This document shows, piece by piece, positions 1-10,667 of a DNA stretch of 64,000 bases. This DNA comes from Trichosphaerium sp. ATCC 40318. Taxonomy: Eukaryota; Discosea; Flabellinia; Trichosidae. Below the pieces are notes generated by a model, which saw only the letters and a list, made by a program, of their open reading frames with translations, had not been told where the DNA came from and did not search any database. The stretch is from assembly GCA_038496445.1 (NCBI GenBank), contig JALMLS010000342.1:186001-250000 (forward strand), read 5' to 3'. Each line of letters starts with the position of its first letter. Positions within the stretch are counted from its first letter, which is position 1. Position numbers and translations under genes: made by a program.

Positions 1-782
1 AAGAGTCGTCCTTCAAATAATCGACGCCCCAGTCAGCATAACTTTGAGCATCTTGTGCCTCATGGTAGCGAGATCCTGGGCGCTTGTAACCACCATCCCA
101 GCAACTAACACAACATTAATGTGTATTCTATCATAACCACATACCTGCAAGTATAATCACCTCTATCAGTATAAAGACCAAACTTGAAGCCTATCAAACC
201 GTTAAGACTGCTTGTTTTGCAGAGATATAATACCGAGGCCGTGTAAGTAATCTGACAATGCTTTTACGCCGTTTGGAAACGCCTGTGGATCAGGAATGAG
301 AGCACCAGACGTATCTCTACCCCACATGATGCAATCTAAAAAGAAAAGCTTTACTAAAAGAAGGAAAGCAACCTTTTGTACCATCGAGATTAATGTACTC
401 ATATCCAAGGTCGAGGAGACCTTTGTCTTTCATAAACCTTGCTATTTCGCGCACTTCAGTGTCCTAGTGTTATCGTAGTGAGAACAGTTTGAGGAAACTT
501 CAAATCACGTGTTTCAACACTGTGACATGGCAGTCACGTGATGTGGTTTATATGGGCACTTTAAAGACACGTACCAGTACAAAACCAGGTTCCCATAGAT
601 ATTGCTTCGCTATCAAGTGGCTATGAAGGGCATACCATGAGTTAAAACCTAATTTGAATTAAACGGTTTAGTTTGGGCGAAAAAATGATACCCATTGGAG
701 GAGTGAGACCCAGGCCATTGTCAAGCGCGTATGCGCTTAAAAATACAGCAACGAGCGCTACGAAAAGCGTGCTCACGTGCAT
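1..782 (-). CDS. GH27 alpha-galactosidase, secreted, 3' end cut off
   Basis: Glycoside hydrolase family 27 enzyme (alpha-galactosidase or alpha-N-acetylgalactosaminidase), which removes terminal alpha-linked galactose outside the cell or in a lysosome. Six exons can be read: 782-692, 648-575, 463-382, 335-234, 190-145 and 104-1. The start ATG at 782 opens a clear signal peptide (MHVSTLFVALVAVFLSAYA), followed by the family N-terminus NGLGLTPPMGFNSW. Downstream come GYEYINLDDC, PDPQAFPNGVKALSDY, GFKFGLYTDRG and WGVDYLKDD, which contains the catalytic nucleophile Asp of the family's YLKYD motif (here YLKDD). All junctions keep frame. The protein is truncated by the window edge just after the nucleophile region. 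The family is certain; the substrate is not resolved. Confidence 0.93.
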
Positions 783-1277
783 TTTTGTACAAAAGAATAA
801 GTTGATTCATAGTGGGTCAACAGTTGCCTACCAACTGTCTTGGTGATGAGTTACTTGGGCCATACGCAGTAAAGCAATGTAAATATGAGCAAGGAACGTG
901 TTTTATACATTTTGTAAGAGTTTGTCGTGCTCCTGACGTGATACCTTTTGATAAAAACGTTGAACCTAAATTACAATAACAGAATACGAGACCATTACAA
1001 AACCGCTGTGTTGTTTCAATACTTAGATAAAACAGAAGATAAAAACCGTATTTTCAGAAATTCTACTATGTCCTTGCTTCAAATCTTGTACATCAACGCA
1101 ACAACTTCATGAATACTCTGGATTGCTCCAAAAAAAAGACTCAGTTATCCTGTTTTTGTGATACGAATTACCCGATGACTTCAAATTAGTGAATACTATT
1201 CCTTTTTCACACCATTACAACACCTCTTCGTGAAGGTGATCCTAAGTACATTACTTCCCAACGTAAACATTTACTAG
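783..1277. other. Intergenic, divergent promoter region
   Basis: About 0.5 kb between the GH27 gene (minus) and the first secreted hydrolase gene (plus). I see no open reading frame with support and no RNA gene. It should hold both promoters. CACGTG lies at about 774, only a few bases upstream of the GH27 ATG. Confidence 0.6.
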
Positions 1278-3112
1278 ATGGTCTGTACTGCAATAACTAT
1301 CCTCTTTACAGCCCTTGTTGTACTACAAGCACAGCAACTGGATCAGTTTGCTGTTACAACAAGCGGAAAGATGTCATTTAGAAACAACGGTCGCATTGTT
1401 GGCGATTTTGTATCTACAGGCGGTCTAGAAGCAAGAAACGACTTTACTTTTGAAAATGGCTTTGTACAAGGTGACGTTGAGCTTCGTAACAATCCACGTG
1501 GTCAAACTTTGGATGTTGTCGGATCTGTAGTTACCAGAAATGGGGTTGATATTGATGACATCAATACCTTCACTTTGGACCCTTCAAACGCACTTGATTT
1601 TGAAACAATCCTTGGTATCATACCTCAACCTCAAAACATGACCTTTACGAATGAAACGCGTGTGTTCAATTTTGGCGAAGTATTTCGAGCAACCGTACGT
1701 TGTTTTGGTCTGTTTTTTTCTGACTTCTTTCTACAGTCCTTCAGAAGTATTGGTTCTGGTTCAAGATGCAAAACCTTCCCTAATGATATTCAATCATCGA
1801 CTCATATATCCGGATCTGTGGTTATCATCAACGGTGACGTATCTGTAAGGAACAATGTTGAGTTGACTTTCGATGAAAACGCAAGAGTCATCATCAACGG
1901 CAACCTTGATCTTGGAAACAATGTTGAAGTTTCTTTCCCAAACTGTAAAGGAACTTTACATATCTACGGAGACTTGATTGCAAGAAACGACTTTGAAGCA
2001 TGTGGAGGTACCATAACTTTGAACACAACTTTTTTACTCACCGTTTTTTGTCAGGTATTTGGGTAAACGGCACAACTGATGTCCGCAACGATGCTAAATT
2101 CTCAGGATTTGTACGATCAGATACATTATCAACAAGGAACGACGCCCTTTTCGAGCGCAAGGACCTTGGACTGCCAACTGGCTTTAATCCTCAATACTCT
2201 GTACTCACGACACAATATGACGTTCCAACCAATGAATTCCCTGTTGACACTCCCTACGATATCTTCCAGGCCTACCCTGATGCTCCAGGCGAAGTCAAGT
2301 TCCCTTTGATGATCTTCCTTGGCGGTGGAAGCGGATTTAATAATTCTGATGGATACTCTCGCCTTGCCATCAATATTGCTAGTCAAGGCTATATTGTAGC
2401 AGTTGCAAGCAGATTCTTTATTCTCCCTCCTTTCACGAACGTAGCCAACATTGTTCCTTGCTCAACCTTGGATGCCCTCGAAGCCTTTTGGGTTTCTAAC
2501 CCAGATCAGAAGCCTAATGTCGATATGGACAATATCATTTTTGCTGGTCACTCCTTTGGAGGTGCCAATGCGTTAAATTGTGTATCAGCAAATGAACAAG
2601 GGGCACCAATATGTAATGGCACATACTCAATCCAATGTGGATTATTTGATGTAACAGGCAGAACTAACATCAAAGGAGTTGTACAGTATGGTGGTTTCAT
2701 TGCAGGTGACTTACGAGGTCAACCTCCAGCGTTTATTCCAAGACTGCTCCCTGGTAAATTTACAGGATGGGTCACTGGTGATATTGATGCACACTCCGTC
2801 TTTCAATTTGTTGACAACGTCATGAAGGGATACAACAGATATACTAGAAGTGGAGACAAGAACCTGGCCTTTTTTATTAAAGGTGCCAACCATTGGATCG
2901 TGAGCAACAATGCAGACCCTACAACACGTGTTTCGCCAGATTTGTTTCCACGTATTGATGAAGATAAAGCAAGCAAGATTGTTGCTACTTTGTTTCACCA
3001 CACCATCGAATACTTCAACAACGATTCTGAGGAATCATTGAAGTACCTCACAGGTGGATTCAGAGAAGCTGATGAAGTATTTCCTTTTGATGTACCAGTT
3101 GTATGCGAATAG
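1278..3112 (+). CDS. Secreted protein: beta-repeat N-domain fused to alpha/beta hydrolase (copy 1)
   Basis: Three exons, 1278-1694, 1737-2007 and 2055-3112, give 581 residues. The first intron is 42 bp and stays open, so it can be mistaken for coding sequence. A signal peptide (MVCTAITILFTALVVLQAQQ) is followed by about 280 residues in which RNN, RND and GNN motifs recur (GDVELRNNP, GDVSVRNNVEL, GNLDLGNNVEV, GDLIARNDF), as in a beta-solenoid adhesin-like fold. The C-terminal half is an alpha/beta hydrolase: strand PLMIFLGGGSG, nucleophile elbow GHSFGG, and a late GANHW that probably carries the catalytic His. It resembles PAF-acetylhydrolase, chlorophyllase and lipase-type esterases, but the substrate cannot be told. 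It has an inverted paralogue at 36593-38434. The hydrolase fold is clear; the N-domain assignment is inference. Confidence 0.88.
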
Positions 3113-3325
3113 ATATACTGTACCATGCCCTACCAACTTGTTAAAGTTACTATAACCTGTCGTGTTTTAACTGTAGTTTCACAATAAACCATTAAACAGT
3201 CTTGATATGACGTTGTGCAAGTAAACCAATGTATGGTGTTAGTAAATGTAACAAATTTTCTTATTTAATGAAAACTATTTAGGAGCAACTATTTATTTAC
3301 AAGCAGTAGTTGGAGTATTGTGAGT

Positions 3326-4019
3326 CTACTCTTGTGTGCGCTTGACGCATTCTTGTCTTTGTTTCTTTTGAGCATGCTTGTTTTTGAATTTGTTGGCACG
3401 CCTTTGATGCCTACCACGTTTAGGACATTGATTGCGTTTTGAACCCCTCTGCTCTCGGCGTTCTTGTCTTTTTTTGATCCGAAATGCTTTTTGTTCTTCC
3501 ATCGCATTGATCACTTGTTGAACGTCTCCTGAGAACCCAATTTTGATCATTGTATTGAGACAAGGTCTCCATCTTTTGTATCCTTCAGATTGAAGTTGTA
3601 GAATTGCTTTGATCCATTGTTCTTGTTGATCTGATGGAACACGTTTCAAGAATCGAGGACATTTTTTGATTGTGTTGACAAGACCCACATTGTCTCCAGA
3701 ATCTATATTGTCGCTAGATTCTGTATCGTCGGTGTTGCTTGAATCGGTACTATCGTTCTCTTCACTGTCACTTGATTCTATGTCATCATGTTGTTCAGTT
3801 GAAGGTTTATCCGATACCTGAGTATGTGTAAGATATTGAATTGTTAAAGGATGCAATCTAGGGTGGGCGTACGTTTTGTATTGATACTGGACCAACTTGA
3901 ACTCCACAATTGAGAATGTTTTTGAGAGTTGATGAAATTTGTTCTTGTTCAATGTCAAACTGGATTGTCACGCGTACTGGTGAACTTGTTGATGTTTGTT
4001 GTTGTTGTTGAGTTGTCAT
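3326..4019 (-). CDS. Unknown protein, Q-rich N-terminus, acidic S/D tract, basic C-terminus
   Basis: Two exons, 4019-3873 and 3817-3326, give 212 residues. The start was chosen at MTTQQQQQTSTSS because the frame upstream has no other support. Residues 1-20 are Gln/Ser/Thr rich. The middle has an acidic Ser/Asp/Glu tract (SSDSEENDSTDSSNTDD). A predicted helical stretch then follows (RVPSDQQEQWIKAILQLQSE ... GDVQQVINAMEEQ), whose end looks like a UBA-type helix. The C-terminal 45 residues are strongly basic (Lys/Arg/Gln), suggesting nucleic-acid binding or nuclear location. I do not recognise the family; the UBA idea is weak. Confidence 0.65.
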
Positions 4020-4768
4020 TGTTTGATTGTATTGTATTTTCGTGTTTAGGTTAGCCACGATGTTATGTGTGTTGGTTGTTTTGAAATATGAACAAGTGTT
4101 GAACATAGAATTAAAATATGATTTCAGTGAATACAATTAATATCTCTTCTCAACTTTTATTCAACTTTTTGTTTGCCACAACTGTACTTATTTGTTAATA
4201 GAGTGCGCGTTTAGCGCGTATGTTTAGCATAAACGTCTAACACAAGAGTTCCGTTTTCTTTTGATGCCTCAATGGATCACTGGGGATGAGATTCAACAAA
4301 CTCAAATAACGATAGAATTACTACTAAGCGTAAACTTTAATCTTTAGCTTACCATCCAAACAGTCACGTGATTATTCAAGAATTTGTTCTGTGGAGTAAC
4401 AATACAAGTTCACGCTTTTTTGTAATTCAACAAGTAAAACCGTTAAACATTTACAGGTCTTGCGTGCAGTTACACTCAGAGTATTTACCAAAACAACAAT
4501 GTAGTGTACAAGTAAATCAATTTTTTATTTTTTTTTGAACCAAAACAGTATCACGTGCTCTTATCAGTGCTTTTATCCAGATTCTTCTTCTCTTGTGCAC
4601 TATCATTATTTTTTCGCGTTACTGAAACACCATCCTTGGTATACGACTCAACAATTCTATTCAGCTGCATAGCATGGCTATGTACTAATTTTTTCTTGAA
4701 CCTTGGAGATTTAGTACAAGCTTGTTCGCCATTTATCACTAACACATTTTAGTATTGACCAGGTTCGT
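4020..4768. other. Intergenic, 750 bp, no gene seen
   Basis: AT-rich sequence between the unknown protein and the 3' end of the RapGAP gene. Two overlapping short ORFs on opposite strands around 4551-4752 have no family signal and no splice pattern, so I leave them out. CACGTG occurs at about 4368 and 4552. Confidence 0.5.
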
Positions 4769-6656
4769 TCATTTAACTCCGAACGCACGTTTGCAAACCA
4801 TCCAATCGGAGAACGCTTGATCACCTCTGAAAACAGGTGGATCTGGAACAGCAGGGTCTATGTCGTGTAAGCAAAAAAATTGATAAATATAAATGGTGTA
4901 CCATAAGGTGGTATGTCATCTTCATAGCAGCATTCAACTTGATAATATACAGTACTATAAGGAGAAAAGGATCTATCTCCTGTTTGGTTTTGTCTTGCTG
5001 TTTGCTTCTTTATTCGAGCCCACTCTTGAGCTATCTCAACAACTGAAGTTCTCCTGTTCTGAGGAGCACCTGGGCGTAACGTTTGGAAGCGCCTCTTTGC
5101 GGTCTAATACAGTTAGTACTTTTGGAGACCATTCGCTGAAATAGTACTCTAGGAGATCGTGCCAAAGTCCAATCTCCTTCTGTGTTTCTTGGACGCTCTG
5201 TTTCCTTAACGACCATGCAAATATCTGTGTACTTGTTAGAGAAAAAATTAAGTGTGGAAGTTAATGAGTACTATTAAATTCAGAGATAAGGCATGAAGGA
5301 TCGAATGGTTCGTGCTCGTCGTCTTTTGCACCATCAATAAACAGTACCACACATACATCATTTCCAATGTGTCTTTTCCTTTGGAGCTAATTATTTGTTA
5401 GAAAAAAAGCCCTGATAGGTTGTCCCAACGACAGTACTTGTTGTGGGTCTGTGGCACTATGTGGTAACATTGTAGAAACGTGATACATAATTTGGCAATC
5501 TTTGAATGTTCGATAGATACTCATTGGCCCTGTTGTGTCGCTGTGTGTATCTAAACCACCTCTATATCCTTCCCATCCTTTAAGCTTTACAGGCTTTCCA
5601 AGGAATGTAAGGAACCTCTTAAAGGCAGGAGATCCATCCTTGTTTCCAAAGAATTGTTTCTCCGTCTTTTGACCTGGTTTTACATACAACACTCCAAACT
5701 TGTATGTTTTTGTTATTCGTCTAGAATGTCAGTTAGCGTATAGTTTAACTTCGAGCTTTTCTTCAAGAACGTACGTTTCTTCCACACGTAGTATTTTATT
5801 AGATAGAGTCGGAGAATTCACTTTCTTTAATGCCTGACCACTCAATCTATCAAAACCTCCACACTTTCTATCAACTAACTTTATAATCTTCTTTCTTTGT
5901 TGTGACCTTGTTCCTAATTCTTGGGCTACTTCCTCTTCTATAGGAAAACATATTAGGAAGAATATAAATAATAAAAAAAGCACGTGGAAATCACGTGCCA
6001 TTTATTCTTAAATGAATGATTGATTCAGAGTTCATTATAAGTACACGCCTGTGTTTGCATTAGTGCTTATATTTTTATGCTACTTACCAATAAACCCATG
6101 CTGGAAGTTTTTCACGCTTAATTAAAGCAATAACTGCCGTTGTATCACGTTGTCTGGCGAACAAAAAAAATGTAAAAAGGGAATAAAAATTAAGATTTTA
6201 AGTAGTACCTTCCAACATAAACACTGTGATCTAAAATCATTAAAAAATGTTTTTTAAATAAGTGTGAATACGTACTAAAGTTATGGAAGAATGATTTATA
6301 ATAATGTGGCTGGACATCGCTGCAGGAAAAATGAGAAAAAAAAAACAAACCAAAAAAAAATATTGAGTACAGGGTAGTTTCATTTCCGTTTTCTGAGCTG
6401 TATTTCCACGATTTGTTAATTTTTTGACCTTTATCGACTATCCAACCATCACAACGCTTTATTAGCCTTGCCTTTGTATCATTATTATTTTCTGGTGGTT
6501 CAAGAAGAGCGTCAATATCATCGTCTAGTGCCTTGGATATTTTATGCTCTTATAATTTAGTAAATCACAGCTTTTGATAGTACTCTCTGGCTTACGCGCA
6601 ATCAGCACATTATTATTATCTGCCGCTGTATCTCTTGGTACATCAACGCTGGACAT
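4769..6656 (-). CDS. RapGAP-domain protein (GTPase activator for Rap/Rheb-like GTPases)
   Basis: GTPase-activating protein of the Rap1GAP/SIPA1/tuberin family. Exons can be followed from a likely ATG at 6656 (MSSVDVPRDTAADNNN) to TGA at 4769. The GAP domain reads VEETRITKTYKFGVLYVKPG, SPAFKRFLTFLGKPVKLKGW, GYRGGLDTHSD, FKDCQIMYHVSTMLP, then LQRKRHIGNDVCVVLF after the next intron. The Asn in HIGND is the asparagine thumb that supplies catalysis in this family, and it is intact. The tail (RRTSVVEIAQEWARIKK) is basic. Most introns begin GTAC. The next gene upstream, 72 bp away on the same strand, is a Ras-like GTPase and a plausible substrate. N-terminal exons before the GAP domain are less certain. 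Confidence 0.9.
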
Positions 6657-6728
6657 CAACAAACCTTTGACTTGACTGCCTTTACCCTTTTTTGGTTGAC
6701 GTCAACAAAAGGTACATCCAAACTGTTA

Positions 6729-7954
6729 CTAGCGTACACTAATACTTTGCACGACTAAATACACGTTATTTTTAAATTAACATTCTTTTTTAGTTTGTAC
6801 CCGCTGTGAATGCTTGTGTAACGTTTGCACCCAGTTTAGAAGATACTTTAGAGATAATAATAAGAAATACTGTTTTTAAAATCTCACGTGTAAGGTACCT
6901 TCAAAGAACGGGCAATTCCAATCTAGAGCCAATCGCTATTTATTGGGTTAACCTTTTGGCATATCTTAGTAATGAGTACCTGTCCTTGTTTGCTTGATAC
7001 TTGTCTTTGACTTCCCAGGTCTCCTTTTGTACCGGCAAGGACGACAACAGGATTACGAAACTTTATATCTTTTATAATTTTGTAGAAATGTTTCACCTCT
7101 TGGAATGAGTCCAAGTCAGTTATCTAAACGACCTCTTCGTTAGGCAACATTTTCAGAAAACAAACGATAAAAAACTCAAAAACTTCAGAACATACAGAGT
7201 AAACAAGTAAAAAGCCATCAGCCCACCTAAAAGCGTTTGGTTAATCAAGTATACGCCAGAGAAGCTTCAATTGTGTACCCGAACCACGTGGAGTAAAACT
7301 CTATGTTAAAAAGTAAGATCAACAGAATTACTTTTATTAAAGCGTGCCTTGATATGTTGAGTCGCCAGAAATATCTAAAACGTGCGTCGATAGAGGGTTA
7401 CCATCAAGTTGCAAGTCAACCTCATAATAATCTTGAATCTGGATGAAGATTTTAGTGAAAAAAGTTTCGAACACGTGCTTTTGGTTTTTTGTACCGTTGG
7501 ATCGCATAAGTCTTCAAGAAAGTCTCCTGTCCTGAGACGATAAATCAAAGAACTTTTACCACAAGCAGAACCTACAACACACTGTACGTTATTAGTAACG
7601 TATTACAGAAGTTGTAATACTACTAGCCAAGAGAAATAAAGAGTACTTTCTTTTGTTTTTTTTTTGTTTTTTTTGTTTTACACGTACTATATTGTACTCG
7701 TTCGTATTCCTCTTGCGCACAGAGTTATTATTAATTGTGTTGTATTTACGTTTGGACCGAAAAGATAATTTCCGCTTCAAGGAACGTCCAGGAGGCTACG
7801 AGAATCAATAAACAGATCAACGATTTTTTTTTGGTTGTATTCATGCCTTCAAACGTGACGAGTCTTTTCTAGAATTTTTAAAGCGCACTTTTGAGCTTCT
7901 AGAACCTTTGAGCTTCGAGTTCTTGATATTTATATTCTTGTGAGGAGCACTCAT
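6729..7954 (-). CDS. Atypical Ras-family small GTPase with basic N-terminal extension
   Basis: A Ras-like GTPase assembled from about nine short exons. Visible motifs: P-loop ACGKSSLIYRL, switch I DPTIQDYYEVDLQLDG (with the Mg2+-binding Thr), G3 LDISGDSTYQE, then WADGFLLVYSITDLDSFQEV, G4 LAGTKGDL (TKGD for NKxD), RLALDWNCPFFE and G5 EVSSKLGANVTQAF. Position 61 is Asp rather than the catalytic Gln, as in Rap-type proteins that lack Gln61. The end (VVQSISVR) has no CAAX box, so it is probably not prenylated. The start at 7954 gives a long Lys/Arg/Ser extension (SLKRKLSFRSKRK). One intron (7347-7301) appears to be GC-AG. The exon just before the P-loop is uncertain, so the first P-loop Gly may be replaced or misassigned. 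Confidence 0.85.
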
Positions 7955-8204
7955 GGCCCAACAATACAAGAACTTAAAAAACTTCTCATAGATAGTCAAA
8001 ACTCAGTCACGTGTATTGAAAAAAAACTGCACGTGATTCATACAACCATGAGCAAAGAAAACCAAATCTTTACAAACCAATAACATCATAATCGCGCAAT
8101 CTGTTGCGCAAGTAAGCGCACTGGGAAAGGCAGACAAAAAGACAACAACAAAAAACTTAGAAATGTTTATTTAAATTAAGTTAAGATAACAAGACAACCT
8201 TAGT

Positions 8205-10403
8205 TTAAACCATTGGTTTGTTACCCCATGTTGAATAAAAGTTCCGCATAACGTTCTTCTCAAGTTGCTATAGAAAAATACCAAGTCAGTACTCTGTTAA
8301 CACGTAATAACTCCATTTCTAATTCAACGTACTGAGTTCTGAATATACTTAATAGTATCCTCGTTAAAGTTATCAAAGTTGCTATCTTGTTGTTCGCGAG
8401 GCTTAATAAATAACTTCTCCGCTTCTTCTCGACTAACCTTCTTTCTATCTTTTGTCTTGCTTGACGATTTATGGGAATTACGTCTCTTACGTGTAGCAAG
8501 CTCTCCGGCTTTGTGATGATGTCGATCCGCCTACATGAGATGAGACAAACTATTGAATGGTTATTCTCACCTTGGTTTCATCTTTTATGGTTCGACTGCT
8601 CTTCTTTCTACGCACTTTATCGCGCGTAATAGATCTCGCTGATTTGCTCTTACGTGCCTTAGCTACGATAAAATTAGATATAAATAGATGAAGGTTGGCA
8701 TGCGCACGTCTTTCTGGTGTTGTCTCAGCACGCAGTCTGTTGATTCCTGTCTTTGTTTCGACAACTGGATTAGATTTTGATTCTATTATAAACCAGTAAG
8801 ACAAACATTACTTCAAGTTGGTTGATAACGCACTTCCTACTTTTAAGATTGAATTTGGCTCTGAGGTGCTTTGTTTGTTCTCTGGCTTCTTTTGTGCTGG
8901 TTTTTCTAATGTTTGAGGCACATCAATGATAGTCTGGAAGTCACGTGTCAAATTAAACTGTTAATAAAATGTTTACTTACCACTTTTTTAATACCACTTG
9001 TAGGAGGTATTCTCTTTTCTTTTGGTGGTGGAGTGACAGCCTCTTGTTGCTTCGGCTTTTCAGCGGTTTGTTTTACAACGTTCGGTTTTTCTGCGTCTTG
9101 GTTTTGAGCTTCCTTTTCTGCTTTCCGTTTTTGCATCTCCCTTCTCTTTTTTAGCCATCTATAGAATGATTAGAGGATAAATAATTAGAAGTAGTCGATA
9201 GCTATCTTACTCTGGTACTTCTTTCTCAGTAGATTGTCTCTATGTTCGTATTAGAGTTTTTTTTAAAAAAAATTGTATTGTGAGTACCTGGTGGCCTTTA
9301 CGCTTTCGAAAGTCTTCTAGCTTATTTGCTGGCATTGTTTTTGATCTCTGGCGCGTATCCACTGTTCCTTCAGTAGCTTTATCTCCGCTTGAACTGTCCT
9401 TAGATCCATCACCAAAGCGAGCAAGAAGGTCTTTAAATCCGACCTTTTTTTCCTCTGCCTGCAACAAACTATTTAGCAACCAAAGTCACGTGTAAACAAA
9501 AAATGGTTTATCTCACCTTGGCACCTCCACCATCTGTATTTTTATATTGTTCATGTACTTTTTTGAATCCAGCGTCGGACGCACTTCGTGTTTCGAATTT
9601 TTTAATATCAAATTCAATTATATCCTTTGCAAGCCTTCATAGGGTTATCAGCATATCGGCAAATCGGATTGTACTAAAAACAAAAGAACACATACCTAAA
9701 TTCGTAACCTGTAGCTGATGGATCGTCTAAATACGTATTAACACTTCAGTAATACAGAGCCGCCAAAGTGTACCTTTTTGAAGAGAAACAAACGATACAA
9801 TATCAGCAAAAGTTATACCCTTAGGGCTTGAAGAGCTTTGCTTTAAAATACTCTCTAGATCCTTTTGTGTCTATAAAAACGTTAATAGAGTAAAACTGAA
9901 GAAAAATACAGTTGGTTATTTTAGTGAAGGACATTAAAATATCACGTGGTACGAATAGACACGTAAAAATGAAATTGAATGAATAAATAAATTCAAATAG
10001 TGAGAAATCTAGTGTTCACTCGCCTTAAATTTACCCATCTTGCTCTGTGCTGTTTTCAAGTCGTTGAAGTTAATGTATCCGTCACCGTCATCGTCTATTA
10101 ATGCGAACTAAACGTTATTAGGACGTATAATTCCAACAAATTACATTCAAAAAAAAAACAAATTCAATGTAACACATATCAAAGGAAAACACCGTATCAC
10201 GCGTATACACAAGGAAGTGAAATCTATTTTGATTAATTTCAACAACAATCCAAGTTTTAATTAAATTCTATTCAATTCAAAAGAATAACAATCAAGTAGC
10301 TTTGTATGAGATGTACCTTCTTCTCTAGCAGATCAAACTCTTCCTTACTGAAAGAATCCTGATACTTCTCAAAGATAACGTCGTTGTTACCATTTGCCGC
10401 CAT
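8205..10403 (-). CDS. EF-hand protein with long basic, low-complexity C-terminus
   Basis: The start at 10403 gives MAANGNNDVIFEKYQDSFSK, then after an unusually long intron of about 200 bp an EF-hand loop (DDDGDGYINFNDL) that has all the Ca2+-binding positions. A second, loop-degenerate helix pair follows (KDLESILKQSSSSPKG, ITFADIVSFV), giving a calmodulin- or myosin-light-chain-like N-lobe. After residue ~100 the protein becomes polar and basic: GFKDLLARFGDGSKDSS, WLKKRREMQKRKAEKEAQ, EAVTPPPKEKRIPPTSG, then Arg/Lys/Ser segments. It ends with KNVMRNFYSTWGNKPMV and TAA at 8205. I know no family with this order. Junctions keep frame through about eleven exons; two in the basic part were chosen among alternatives. 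Confidence 0.72.
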
Positions 10404-10667
10404 GATGCACCTGTATGGCGAAACCGTAATAGGTGGTGTGATTATATGACGCCAATTATAAAATCTCAAACTAGCGGTTTTTGTCCACCAAAGTTTAATT
10501 GATGCTTCAACCAAAAACGTGGCTGGTTTTCAATTTGTTTAAATACTTCCATATAACAACTGTAACATAAAGACATATTATAAGTAAGCCTCAAAAGGGA
10601 TTTCGTTTATTTTAGGGTCAGAAAACGGAACAAAACAAAAAAAGCCAAGTTGTGGTTTTGTGTGTTG

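Noticed and set aside
1651-1848. Alternative reading of intron 1 of hydrolase copy 1 as coding
   Set aside because: The 42-bp intron is a multiple of three and stays open, but the paralogue has a 58-bp, unrelated sequence at the same place, so it is an intron.
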